Of a DNA stretch of 64,000 bases, positions 1-12,068 are shown piece by piece (positions within the stretch are counted from its first letter, which is position 1; each line of letters begins with the position of its first letter). The DNA lies in contig SCFE01000094.1 of NCBI GenBank assembly GCA_004352715.1, forward strand, positions 1,509,200-1,573,199. The letters run 5' to 3'. Both the position numbers and the translations under genes were made by a program. This stretch comes from Hofstenia miamia (taxonomy: Eukaryota > Xenacoelomorpha > Acoela). The notes below the pieces were generated by a model. That model had not been told where the DNA came from. It searched no databases and worked only from the letters and a program-made list of their open reading frames with translations.

Positions 1-1174
1 AGAAGGAATCACTAAAAACGGGCAGCGAAGATGAGAGAGCAGCATTAAGTGACAGAAAGTCACTGTTAAATCGAGCATATTGTGGAACAGCCGGATTAGC
101 AGATGGAGAAGTAGAGTTGACAAACAGATTGAAGCTGACGAATGAGTGATCTGACAGCTTAGCAGGAACAGGGATTACAGATATGTCAAATATGTAATCG
201 GGGTGAGAGCACAGAACCAAATCAAGCAGAGAGGAGCTGGAAGTAGGAGAAAATACAAGTTGTTCAAGAGAATAGCAGGCAAAAACTTCTAAAACTGCAG
301 ACTCATAAGTGTCAGTAGAGTCGATCGCATTCCAGCAGACATTAGGAAGATTGAAGTCACCACAAACAAGAAAATGAGGACGAATGGAAAAGCCAAGGTG
401 ACGAGAGAGGTAGGTAGACTGGTCATGAAAAGACTCGAACATAGATGATAAATCAGCAACGGGAATGCGGAAGGCACTTTTCGACGGAGGGTTGTAAACG
501 CAGAGCAGAGAAACAATGTGGTCACTGAGAACAACAGCACAGCCACAACAGAAATCGAAGGATAATGAATCGAAAGAAATGGGACGGATGTCAAGGTTAG
601 GAAGACGAGAGGCAATGAGAACACCACCATGGCGACCACTGGATCGATCCATACGAGAAAGAACTTTAAGAGTAGAGTTGGGAAAAACAACACTATCAGC
701 AATGGCAGGATCAAGCCAGGTTTCAGTGATGAAAATGAAGTCAACAGGAGACTGCAAGAAGAAATTGTAAAAGCTGAGACGACGATTCAAAGATACAAGA
801 CTGTGGGCATTGGCAAGCAACACGGAAAAGCCAGAGTTACGGGGAGGAGGAACATCAGAGTGAGATAGTCAGTCACGGCGAGGCGGATTACGGCGGCGGG
901 GACGAAGGCCAAAAGATTTGCGCTCTTCGTCAGAGAGGCGGTAATAACGAATCAAGACGCCTTCAGACCACACATCAGGATTCATGAGTGCACGATGAGA
1001 CACTTGATCGCAAACAACATGGAAGGATACAAATGGAGAGTCAGGACGTGGAGGAATGGAAATGACATCATCAAATTGTAGAGAGGACGAACGAAGGTGG
1101 TCAGCAACATCTGAGGTGGACACAGAAGCAGCAAAACGGCCAACATAGATATGAGCTTTGCGGGGAGGCGGCGG
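1..1174 (-). pseudogene. CR1/Jockey-like LINE, copy 1 (5'-truncated, runs off window)
   Basis: The segment matches 6868-8041 almost base for base, with roughly a dozen substitutions that I counted by eye and no obvious indel. It therefore encodes, on the minus strand, the C-terminal end of ORF1 (from about 1174 down to the stop at 869-871) and then the apurinic-type endonuclease part of ORF2, which continues off the left edge. Similarity to copy 2 stops sharply near 1174, which is the 5' end in element orientation and looks like a normal 5' truncation from incomplete reverse transcription. Its base composition is far less AT-rich than the flanks. The endonuclease frame appears open to the window edge. 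The near identity of the two copies implies recent retrotransposition from a common source. Confidence 0.9.
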
Positions 1175-3859
1175 AAGTGAGTAAACTGTTCTTGCGGGGT
1201 AGAGTCAAATGTACCACATGTGACTCAAACATTCTTAAGTTTAAAATAATAGAGAATAAAAGTAGTGTTTATTCTAAAAATCAAATACCATTTACAAATA
1301 ATTACATAAACCAGTTAATAATTTACCGAACCTGCTCATTAATATATTCAGTGAAGTATGTAAAGAATTGGTCCTGTCCAACGCTCTTATCCAAATACTA
1401 TAGGGGGATCGACTTAGCTTTGACGGCAAATAAATAAGTCTGAATGATCAGTTAGTAGTGCAAGCAACAATTGCTTGCTTGTTAGTCAATGGACGTGGCT
1501 ACAGATTTTCATACCCAACCAACACCACCTGCATAATTTTAAAAAAGGTGTACTCACCCATTTCCATACCCGCACCTCACCAGCAGTTTTTTATAAAATA
1601 TATTCGCGGCTTTATTTGAAAACGGTAGGTTTCCCATGGCAAAGTATTTTATACTACAAAATAGAAGATCGCCGTGCAGTATACATACGATCATGATTGA
1701 TTTTATGTTTGTGCGTGATGTAGCATATATAGACTTCTATATACATGTAAGACATGATGACGACCTTGAAATATCAGTCTATCCGATTGTAGAATAGAAT
1801 GTTTCACAATGCTTCAAATTTTTTCATGTTTCATAACGTTCAATATGAATACGTATTTATAAGATCATTAGCTTACACAATAATTCAAAGACTTCGGTAC
1901 ATTAATCAAGCTAATTTATATTGAGATTCAACAAGAAAAATATCAAGCACAACTAAATTGAACGCTATAATCAAGTTGTCTTTGATTTTAATGAATTAAT
2001 CTCCATGATTAAATGAACCCTTCAATTAACAACAGTGCTGTTACAGAATTCTAACTCGTTCATTGATATATGTGAATATATATTTCGAAGTGAAACGCAT
2101 TATATATTCTATCAATGCAATTTAGTGAATTCTATAAGTTACTTAGGTTTTAGCATCTGAAGTAAACATGAAACCACTTCCGACCATGCTATTTCTCTAC
2201 CAAATCCATCTCAAATATAATTATGAATGTTATGTAATGAATTTAATTTGCCTCACAATAATCTCGCGCATCCAGAGAAAGACATGGCCTAGGCATTGTA
2301 CAATCAGGGCGACATTCGAAATCGGCCTATTAAGGAACAGTGTCCAAAACCAGAATTCCATAGAATTTATAAGAAATGTGTTGAACATAAATATTAATGT
2401 ATAGTTTCAAATTTCAGTGTGTAGATTTCATGTTTTTAACATAACAGCTTTGGTCTAGCAAAACAAATTTTCTTCCAATGATCATAAAATAGGCAGAATT
2501 GACAGTAATTTTAGGTCCCTGTCGGATGAAGCATAAAATGTAAAGTCATCCATGCATTTTCGAAATTATTTACCGAGCCCACACCCGCAAAATTTTATGT
2601 AACTACCAACCAGCACCCGCGCGGGTATAATCAAATGATGTACACCCTTGTTGACCATATAAAATTTAACGGATTTAACAGAAACAAGAACATTTTTATT
2701 TAATCTAACTGTTGAACTGATATCTTACTAAATTTTGATGAATAACAGAAAAGAAAGTAGAAAATTGTACTTCATATTGCCAAAATTCTCGTAAAAATGG
2801 CACTGTAACAGATATTTGTGAAGAAAATGCCACTCTCAAATAAATTCATTAGAGGGAAGTTTCGTACCATTTCGCTGGCGAAATTGGTAGATTATAGCAA
2901 TAGTAAAGCAGATCTTTTGAACAGATTTGTTAAGAGATTTTAAGTTTATTTATATTGTTTTTGAACCATTATATTAGCAGAAATAAAAAAGCCCCCTTCG
3001 AACACTCCGGGAACAGCAAAACTACAGCAGAACGATTTTATAACTCAGCAAATGTCTGATAGAAATTTTAATCAATTGTGTGGCTTTTACTCAGACAATC
3101 TGGGACCAAATTCCGTAAATATATCCACAAAAAAAGGAAAATTCAAAATAATCAAGAATTATAATACTAGACCCAATTTCGAAAGAATTGTGTTCTAAGA
3201 ACGAAATGATAAATCTATTATTTAATAGAAAATCAAAATAAGTGAACATGTACGAAATAAAATTATTTACAGACTTTGCAAAGTGTTTGTTCATTTATAA
3301 GATTTTAATATGATTTTGATGTTCAAACAGATTTCGCAAAGATTTCTTTTTTATAAAGGGCTTTAGGAAAAATTCAAGTGCTTATATTATTTCAAAATGC
3401 CTAATTGAAGTGAAAAATGTACTGTGCCTTTTCAAATCATTAGGGTATTCATGTTCAAATAAGCTCAGTCCAAGGAAACTCCATCATCAAAAACATGTAT
3501 CGATCACGTGTATACAATATTGAACATCTAGCTTCAACAACTTTGCGATAATACTGACGATTAGATTGTTTTAACATCGTTTGAACTTTCTCAAAATCTC
3601 GAAAAAAAGCTTATTAGAAACTACAAAAAACTTAGCAACCAGCAGGTATTAATAAACGCTTGTAATTACCTTAATTGCTTGGTTTCATTTCATTCATTTG
3701 ATCAAAATTCTAATGAAATAGATTAGGACTGCGTTTTTCTAACAATGTATTGTGAAGACTGGATAGATTTGTTCCATTGCAAATCGCAAGACCATTAAAA
3801 AGAAAACCATGGGTATCAAATAGACTCAAAACAGAAATTAAAAAACGCGATAATCTCCA
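1175..3859. other. AT-rich intergenic sequence, no gene seen
   Basis: I see no convincing coding region here. Open frames are short and lack recognisable motifs or codon structure. It contains scattered low-complexity A/T tracts. It is probably old, unrecognisable transposon debris or neutral spacer. Confidence 0.6.
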
Positions 3860-5215
3860 TAAACTTGTCAGTCAAAGAAATACATCAGTAAATTTGGTCA
3901 CTGAATTAACACGAATTAGAAATAAAGAATACTAGGATAATCTTGTGTCATTATGATCCAAAAAGACCAATTTTTATAAAATAACATCATCAATTATAGG
4001 TAAAAAGCGGTCATTGCCGTTGTTTTTAACTGAAAACATGTTAAACGATTTTAACAATTTCTTAAGCTCAATTGATACAGGGAACAAATCATCTAATCAA
4101 GAAGGATTCCGAAAATATGTTTCTACTTTGCCAAATTGTCTTCAGTCGATTTACTTTAAGTACACACATGCTAATGAAGTACGTAAAATGGTTAATAAGT
4201 TACAATGTAAAAATTTAACAGGTCCTGATGGTACAAGCAATTTTGTTATTAAAAAATTTGAATGGATACCAGTACCCTTTTTATCAAGTTTTTTGAACAA
4301 GTGCATTTATTTAGGTTTATATCCAAGGTCATTTTAAGAAGACAAGGTGATTGTCTAAATAAGGATGGTATTAAAAAAATTTAAACAATGTTTAATTTGA
4401 TTAGTAAAATTCTTGAACGTATTATATTTAACAGAATCATGTCTTATTACACCCATTTCGATTTGTTTTATAAATCTCAGTTTAGATTACGTAGTCATAG
4501 AATTACAATTGATACTATAGCGCTTTTAGTTGAAATACTTCGTGTATCAGCTGACACTAAGCTGAAAGCTTCTCTAATACTATTGGATTTAAGAAAGGCA
4601 TTTGACAGTTTTTCGAAATACATTATTGATTAAGCTGGAGAGATATGGAATTCGAAGGAAGATGTTACACATTCTAAAAAGCTATTTAACAGGTAGGACA
4701 TAGGAAGTTTAAGATCTTCAATTAGCAAGATTAATTGCGGTATTCTACAAGGCTCTATTTTAGGCCCGCTATTTCTCATTTACATAAATGATTTGCCAAA
4801 CGGTTTCCATTTTTCGACATCGCTTTATTTGCCGATGATACAAGTTGTTCAACTATGATAATGAAAACCCGTTATCGAAAATTTATAAGGATTTTACATT
4901 CATTAGTTTGTGGTTAACCAATAATTCACTGAGTCTAAATATTTCTAAATCCATTGGAATTAATTTTGGACATTCATACACTAATTGATATATCAATGGA
5001 GACGTTATTCTTTTTAAAAACGAAGACAAATACCTTGGTAGTGTGCTCGACAATAGGTTAAAATTTGATAATTACATTGATACATTTGCTAAAAAAATAT
5101 CAAAGCTGTGTGGACTTATCTTTAAAATACGACATTATTTTAACAAGAACTACTCCTAATTTTGTTGTATAAATCTCATATCAAGCCAATAATTCAATAT
5201 GGTTTCTTTGTACGA
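3860..5215 (+). pseudogene. Old LINE reverse-transcriptase remnant
   Basis: Several plus-strand frames interrupted by stops and shifts spell out a non-LTR reverse transcriptase. From 4014 the product has the linker typical of CR1/Jockey elements (LTGPDGTSNFVIKK). From 4388 it has the RT fingers and palm (ISKILERIIFNRI, then LLDLRKAFDS, motif A). Near 4738-4800 the DNA encodes a GSILGPLLFLIYINDLPN-type motif B region, and near 5030-5200 the thumb (KYLGSVLDNRLKF, LYKSHIKPIIQYG). The YADD box region near 4830 is out of frame. The element lacks an endonuclease upstream and ends abruptly where the minus-strand LINE begins. It is clearly dead and older than its neighbour. The family is LINE of the CR1/Jockey group; I cannot be more exact. 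Confidence 0.8.
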
Positions 5216-6025
5216 TGAATGGAGAAGTTGACAACATCATCAGAGCAAGTGCAGCAGGAATTAGAGAACTTAATGAAATCAAAAGGATCAAGATCCAATT
5301 TGCGAATCAGTAGTCGATTGAACAGAAGGACATCACAGGCATGTAAGTAGTTACAGCGGGCGAGTGGAGAATTTCAGCAGAGCATCTTTATAGGCCAAAG
5401 AGGAAATTCATTTCAAAGCGCGTTTCTGGAAACGTTCCATGGAGTGGAACAAAGCACGAGAAGGCCACCAACAAGGAGACGCGTAGAGAAGAATGGCGCG
5501 AGGAATGGACTTGAACAAAGAGAGTTTCACAGCGGACGAGGTATTAAAAGGAACATTACGGAAAAGGGCAAATAGTGAGGAATTAGCTTTGCGGAGACGC
5601 ACAGACACATGTCCAGTCCAATTTAAGTTTTCAGAAAGTTGAACTCCAAGATGAGTATGGTGAGGGGAAAAGTTCACAGGAAGAGGAATATCAGAAGGGG
5701 GGGATACAGAAAAGGCAATACCACTTGTCTTGCTTGAGCTAAAATCAAGATGGTTAACAGAAGACCAAGTACACAAAAGCTCAAAATCAGAGGTAATATT
5801 GGAGGCAAAAGAACTACCAGAGTTGAAAATCGCGGTGCCATCAACAAACAGTAGACAGGATGAGTTGAAGACTGATTGAGGGAGGTCGTTGATAGCAACA
5901 AGGAAGAAGAGAACAGCAAACACGGAACTTGAGGAGCACCACCAGAGACGAGAGCAAGTTGAACTCCAAGATGAGTCTGATGAGGCGCAACCAGGATCAT
6001 TACTATCAGAATGAAAGTAGCAGTT
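5216..6025 (-). pseudogene. LINE ORF2, damaged RT palm and thumb
   Basis: This continues the reverse transcriptase on the minus strand. Motif B is recognisable as SGGAPQ in one frame (near 5940) followed by SVF-LFFLVAINDLPQS in the next, so a one-base loss sits near 5925. The catalytic box, normally F/YADD, reads LLFVDGTAIF, so the second metal-binding aspartate is gone. The thumb follows (HTHLGVQLSENLNWTGHV, LYASPCWWPSRALF). RT motif A and roughly a hundred codons around it are missing between 6026 and about 5990. A 20-odd base string beginning gttgaactccaagatgagt occurs twice, at about 5640 and 5958, and may mark the rearrangement. The copy cannot encode an active enzyme. Confidence 0.8.
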
Positions 6026-7735
6026 TTAGATCAGAGTGAGCAGGTTAGTAATCGTACAGCGATCAGGAAGGTTGCCATGCTGAGAAGAAGAGATGAGGTG
6101 ACGAATTTTTGGGAATACATAACGAAAAACAAGGCGTTCAAAGATGATAGACAGCCGAGATAAAATAGCTATTGGGCGGTAGGACGTGACCTGCGAGGAG
6201 GGAAGCTGATTAGATTTTAACAGCGGAGAAATCCAAGATGTCTTCCAAGAGGCGAGATAGCGCTTAGAGGAGCAAATGAAGGAGTAAAGATGCTTTAAAT
6301 GGATAGAAAGCGTGGAGGAGGTTTCATGAATTACAAAGGAAGGGACACCGTCAGGATAGCAAGGACCAGACAACTTGCAAGATTTAAGCATGAGAGAAAT
6401 ATCATGGGCGCTGAAGACCATATCACAAAGTCGGATTAGCGGGGAGGCAGCAGGCGGACCAGGGCACATGGAGACAGGTACAGAGAAGTTAGAGGCAAAA
6501 TACGCGTTGAACAGATCAGCCTTCTCCAGGTCAGAGTGAGCAGAACGAAGGTTCCATCTCAAATTGGGGAGCTCGGGCTTGGAATGAAGAGAACGCAGGA
6601 AGGAATAAGAGTCTTGAAGAGAACCGGACGAGAAGCTGGACAGAAAAGAGACTTTGTCAAGTTCCATAAAATTGAGAACATCTTCTGTGAGAGAAGCAAG
6701 CTTCGGAGTAGCAGTAGTACCAGAATGGCGTTTGTAAGACTCCAATTTATTCAAGGAGTGCACAGTAAGGGACGAAAAATAGAAAGGAAGAGAAGCACGC
6801 TTTTTCCGCCGACGAGGAACATAAGAAGAAATAACTTGATGAAAGAAAGTGAACCAATCGTCAACTGAGAAGGAATCACTAAAAACGGGCAGCGAAGATG
6901 AGAGAGCAGCATTAAGTGACAGAAAGTCACTGTTAAATCGAGCATATTGTGGAGCAGCCGGATTAGCAGATGGAGAAGTAGAGTTGACAAACAGATTGAA
7001 GCTGACGAATGAGTGATCTGACAGCTTAGCAGGAACAGGGATTACAGATATGTCAAATATGTAATCGGGGTGAGAGCACAGAACCAAATCAAGCAGAGAG
7101 GAGCTGGAAGTAGGAGAAAATACAAGTTGTTCAAGAGAATAGCAGGCAAAAACTTCTAAAACTGCAGACTCATAAGTGTCAGTAGAGTCGATCGCATTCC
7201 AGCAGACATTAGGAAGATTGAAGTCACCACAAACAAGAAAATGAGGACGAATGGAAAAGCCAAGGTGACGAGAGAGGTAGGTAGACTGGTCATGAAAAGA
7301 CTCGAACATAGATGATAAATCAGCAATGGGAATGCGAAAGGCACTTTTCGAAGGAGGGTTGTAAACGCAGAGCAGAGAAACAATGTGGTCACTGAGAACA
7401 ACAGCACAGCCACAACAGAAATCGAAGGATAATGAATCGAAAGAAATGGGACGGATGTCAAGGTTAGGAAGACGAGAGGCAATGAGAACACCACCATGGC
7501 GACCACTGGATCGATCCATACGAGAAAGAACTTTAAGAGTAGAGTTGGGAAAAACAACACTATCAGCAATGGCAGGATCAAGCCAGGTTTCAGTGATGAA
7601 AATGAAGTCAACAGGAGACTGCAAGAAGAAATTGTAAAAGCTGAGACGACGATTCAAAGATACAAGACTGTGGGCATTGGCAAGCAATACGGAAAAGCCA
7701 GAGTTACGGGGAGGAGGAACATCAGAGTGAGATAG
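6026..7735 (-). pseudogene. LINE ORF2, endonuclease and RT N-terminus
   Basis: This is an open minus-strand frame of about 570 codons beginning directly after the ORF1 stop. The N-terminal region of about 230 residues is an apurinic/apyrimidinic-type endonuclease that nicks target DNA: ANAHSL (catalytic Asn), FITETWLD (catalytic Glu), RSSGRHGGVLIA, CGDFNLPNV (Asp/Asn) and LSDHSFVSF (SDH box). A linker follows and then the start of the reverse transcriptase (SYRPIAILSRLSIIFERL, SSSQHGNLPDRCTI). The frame stops at 6026, before RT motif A. No in-frame ATG precedes the catalytic residues. The downstream RT part lies in other frames (see 5216-6025), so the copy is inactive. Confidence 0.85.
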
Positions 7736-7738
7736 TCA
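7733..7738 (-). promoter_or_regulatory. Possible leaky stop (TGA CTA) between ORF1 and ORF2
   Basis: On the minus strand ORF1 ends CGC CGT GAC TGA, and the next codons are CTA TCT CAC in the same frame as ORF2. UGA followed by CUA is a well known high-readthrough stop context. Between this stop and the endonuclease residues ANAHSL and ITETW there is no in-frame ATG, so ORF2 has no ordinary start. The identical arrangement occurs in copy 1 (stop at 869-871, CTA at 866-868). That it works as programmed readthrough is inference. Confidence 0.5.
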
Positions 7739-8130
7739 GTCACGGCGAGGCGGATTACGGCGGCGGGGACGAAGGCCAAAAGATTTGCGCTCTTCGTCAG
7801 AGAGGCGGTAATAACGAATCAAGACGCCTTCAGACCACACATCAGGATTCATGAGTGCACGATGAGACTCTTGATCGCAAACAACATGGAAGGATACAAA
7901 TGGAGAGTCAGGACGTGGAGGAATGGAAATGACATCATCAAATTGTAGAGAGGACGAACGAAGGTGGTCAGAAACATCTGAGATGGACACAGAGACAGCA
8001 AAATGGCCAACATAGATATGAGCTTTGCGGGGAGCCGGAGGAAGTGAACTAATAGGAACAGCAGGGAGATGGCAGGAAGCACTAGAACCAAAAACTGGAC
8101 GAGGACGATTACGGTTAGTAGATGATCGAG
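7736..8130 (-). pseudogene. LINE ORF1 protein, C-terminal part
   Basis: Read from about 8130 downwards there is one open frame of about 130 residues ending at the TGA at 7736-7738. It contains KAHIYVGHFAVSVS, then SPFVSFHVVCD, NPDVWSEGVLIRYYR and a basic tail RPRRRNPPRRD. The pattern of an IYVG strand, a SF+V strand and NPDVWP-GV-IR is that of the RNA-recognition-like C-terminal domain found in the gag-like ORF1 proteins of many animal LINEs, where it binds element RNA. The N-terminal half is missing and no start codon can be assigned. The same end of ORF1 is present in copy 1 (869-1174). The frame continues without shift into ORF2 after the single stop. Confidence 0.75.
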
Positions 8131-9647
8131 TGTTTCTTTAATAATTTTCCCTGCGCATGTAGTTGGCCTCTACTCCTTTTTAGCTTAGCTATTAGAAGAG
8201 TCCGTATTCTACCTATTTTATTTTGACATTTTTGTGTTATTTATAACAATTAGTAGAATAAGATACCATTATTATTATTATTATTATCATTATATGTCAA
8301 AGTTGTGTATTTAGCGCCATATTAAAGTCTATACAACACCTTTATGTAAACAAATTTGTATAAAACGCCATTATATAAATTATTTTTTGAGCGCAATAAC
8401 ACACACATATATATATATAAATGTATAGATATTTCAACAATTCATATCTGAAAAGAATTACTTTCAATTCAAATTCCAACAAATTGTCATGAGAATGGAA
8501 CAATTTAATCAAACGCAAAATCGCCTCTAATTTTATGTTGAAAACTGCATATAAAGCTTCGCTTGTACACCTTCAAGGTATAATTCATTATTAAATATAA
8601 ACTTAAGAAATTATAATAGCAAATCGTATTTTTAAGGACGCTGTTAAAATTGCATGAATAGCTGTTGAGTGGGAGATACCTTTTATTGGAACTTCGTTTT
8701 ATGTAAAAAAAACCATTTAATGCCACTCACAACGCAAAGAAAATCTTTTTTATGACATAATATTCATGGCATGGCATGCCAATCCATTTCAAATTAAAAC
8801 AATTTTGCACATTTGAATTTCGTTCAATATCGTTGTCAAATAGACTTAATACAAAAAATTTGCAAAAATACACTAAAGATGTAATGCTAATGAGTTTAAG
8901 GCAATTATATCAAGGGTTGCTAAGAGATAAAAATTTTTCAAAGTAACGAGTTAGATTATGGTCCTCCCTTCTGAACAAATCATAATTTTCATGACACTTA
9001 CATTATTTCAAACTTCAATAAATATATTTGACATTTTTATTGTACATGTAAGGTGGATTTAATATCAAGATTGAAAAGGCTTAGTTCTAGAAAGTTGTGT
9101 GCCAAACCACCCAAGGCCATCAAAAAACAAATTCTTTGCTATGCACTATCCATACTGCCAGCATTATGAGGCATTTAGTTGATAAATCTATGAAATATAT
9201 TTAAAATGTATTTACATTATTTGGATTTCAAGAAGCACAATTGTAATATCTATATTAGTTTTAAGAAATAATCTTACTCTAGAATCTCTCAAAAAAGGTT
9301 ATTTTGCTAAAAGGTTTTTCTTGTTTTGAAAACCATTGAATTTGGAAAAAGGTTTATTTCCTCTGTGAAAGCAGGAAGATGTCAAACAATGACAACTAAA
9401 AACAAAACAAGTAGTGCTTGCAATGATATATATCAATTTTCTATAATATCTAGGTACATAAGTGAAGCATTAGAACCTGATTCATGAACTTAGAAAGGTG
9501 CCAAACATTTCTGATGCAGGTACTTGATAGAAAATAATAATAATAACTTACCAATATTCATTAAGTGATTAAATTCTAAACATTTTTCTACTTAAATGAA
9601 AATAGTACACTTTTACTAATTTTTCAAAAATAATTTTTTGATATTTA
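8131..9647. other. AT-rich spacer with ATT and TA microsatellites
   Basis: The stretch has no recognisable gene. It holds an ATT repeat at about 8268-8292 and a short TA run near 8408-8420. The ATT run may be the 3' tail of the plus-strand LINE remnant at 3860-5215. Confidence 0.5.
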
Positions 9648-10442
9648 CCCAGATAACAATTTAAAGGCTAAACAACATTGTTTTGGGTTGTTATGTGGTT
9701 GTTTTATATGTCAAAAACAACATTGATTTAATGTTGAAATGGTGCCATTTCATTGGTCAAAACAACATTGCTTCAACAACATCACATTAGGTTGCTTTTT
9801 GGTTGTTTTTTATGAATGAAACAGCAACATTTTGAGGTTGTAACAATGTTGTTTTATGTTGTCACATGATTGTTTTAGCATTACTTTTATATCCAAAATA
9901 AAATTTCATATTGCTAAGCTGTTCAAAAATTTAAACAAATATAAGCCCAACAGAGGGCAAACCACTATCTTTAAGATAGTGTCAAGCAGATTCAATACAA
10001 ACATTTGTTAAAGATTTAAATGAATATCTTGTATATAAATGATAACAATGACTATAAAAATCTGCCAAATTTAACCAAAATTGAAAACTCTAAAATTAAG
10101 CACAATCTTGAAATAGTATTTCTTATGTTGTAAAAATCTCTTCAGCTTATTTGTAACTTATGTTATTTAACAGTCAATATCAAGGTGTTCAAATATTCAT
10201 AAATAAATTATTTTGAAAATTCACTTATCTGCTATATTATAATTTTTTGCAAATTAAAAATTTCAAAAAATGTTTTGCAAGGATCTAGTAATGAAAATAA
10301 CAAAATGAGTTTTATTTGCAAGCATCTGCTCACTGGTTATTTTTTTACTAAAGTTGTTGTTATGATGTTAGTGGTTGCTGCAACAACCAAAAGCATGAAA
10401 CAACTATAAACAATGTAAAAACAACCAAAATTGTTATCTGGG
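9648..10442. mobile_element. Non-autonomous TIR element, 0.8 kb, TA target
   Basis: The ends are inverted copies of CCCAGATAACAATT (9648-9661) and AATTGTTATCTGGG (10429-10442), each flanked by TA (9646-9647 and 10443-10444), the expected duplication of a Tc1/mariner-type target. Subterminal DNA is full of short AACAACATTG/GTTGTTT motifs in both orientations, typical of miniature elements. No transposase is encoded. The AT-rich interior has no significant frame. Confidence 0.75.
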
Positions 10443-11489
10443 TATTCATTCTAGTTAATGATCAGTGTGTTTGTATGTATCTAATAACTATTTTACACAA
10501 TATTATTTTCTGTGAGTATGAGTTTACTCAATAGTGCCTTTGAATTTAGCTATAATATTTAGAATCAATATTTGACTCTTTATCTTATTTATATATTGTT
10601 AATTCAAAATAGATATGAGCTTAAAAATTATCAAAATTTGGGATTTGGTTTATACTTGTTGAGTTCCCAATGTCATGATTGATTTTGAAGAAAGAGCTCA
10701 TCCTTATGCATTCCCTTATGCATGTTACAAAATTAGCTCAAATGTATTTCAAATCTAATTAAAGTCATTTATATGTAATTGTAATCATTCCTTGTGAAAC
10801 CCTTGTTGTGAATATGAAATTATATCAAATAAAGGAATAAATTATTATAATTTTTTCTTCCTTCAATTACTAATTAGTCCATCCTAAATTCTTTAGAGAT
10901 TTCATTGTTTGTTAGACTTTCACAAATGTCTTACTTAAAACTGTTATTTCATCAAACAAATAATCTAAATTTCACTTAACTGCTTTTGCTAGTTAAATTA
11001 GTTAACATTTATTTTTTTGAGTTTAAGAATAAATTCTTACACAAGTTAGCATCTCTTATCAAAGGACTGCATAAAAATCTTTGTTTTCTTTTTATGCCAA
11101 TCAGATTAACAGCAACTCTCCTAAGATGAGGCTATAATGAAGTAATCTAATTTATAAATTATTATAATTGTAAAGTGCAACAGATAGAAGTCATTTACTT
11201 ATTACTGACAAAACCATTGCTAAACAAACACAGTAAACTATAGTTCAATGTTAAATCAGTAAATAGAATTATAAGTAAATCTACAATAAGGTTATGATTT
11301 AAATACATCAACAAATACAAACCTGTGATGGGGATCAAGAATTTTACAATCAAGAATTAAAGAATGCCAAAATCAATCAACCATCTCTGATCACCTAAAG
11401 AACTGTGATATGACATTTACATATAAAATTTTATCCAAAGCAATTCATTATTTTCAACTAAGCATCATTGAATCAATATATATATATAA

Positions 11490-11540
<51 letters not shown>

Positions 11541-12066
11541 AATTAAGAAACCAAGCTTAAACAAAAATGATGAATATAATTACAAACTAAATTTTCCAAA
11601 ACTAATGAAAATAAATATTATATTGATGAATAATTTGTAAATAATGATTACATTAGGGTTAGTTTATTCAAATATAAACCAACATTTCAGCAAAAGATAA
11701 TCATTTTGTCATTAATAATATGTAACTGTGAGTTACATATTTGGAAACTGATTATACCAAATACACACAAAATAATTTCTATACAACTGAAATCAGAGTG
11801 ATGAGTCACATTGCTCTTGTATTTCATCAATTCACATTTGCATTGTTTACATGTCACTGAATTGAATGTCTGAATGTTTTTAGACTGGAATGTCTATTTA
11901 CTGATACAATACTTCTAAATTCTTCTTAAATCTCATTTGAAAATAAATGTAAGTTGAGAAATATATATCTTTTCAAAGATTAAATGAGTTGTGGGTAGCA
12001 ATTTTTCAAATTTTAGAAGTGAATGGTTTTTATAAACTTTTTGACATGCCTTTATACTTAAACATA
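10443..12066. other. AT-rich spacer with a long TA microsatellite
   Basis: No gene is visible. A TA dinucleotide run with minor interruptions spans about 11479-11537. Frames encoding strings of Tyr-Ile across it are artefacts of the repeat. Confidence 0.6.
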
Positions 12067-12068
12067 TA

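Larger units (their letters stand above)
5216..8130 (-). mobile_element. CR1/Jockey-like LINE, copy 2
   Basis: This is a non-LTR retrotransposon in minus orientation: the end of ORF1 (8130 to 7736), then ORF2 with endonuclease and reverse transcriptase (7735 to about 5216). It is more GC-rich than its surroundings. Its 5' end near 8130 is not sharply defined and it lacks most of ORF1, so it is probably 5'-truncated. Its 3' end abuts an older plus-strand LINE remnant near 5215. A short ATT microsatellite at about 8268-8292, a common LINE 3' tail, may belong to that older plus-strand element resuming after the insertion; this last point is inference. Confidence 0.85.

Noticed and set aside
289-868. 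Open frames on both strands (for example 516-770 plus, 289-744 minus) and their equals at 7156-7735
   Set aside because: They are shadows of the LINE endonuclease frame in other phases; duplicated only because the LINE is duplicated.
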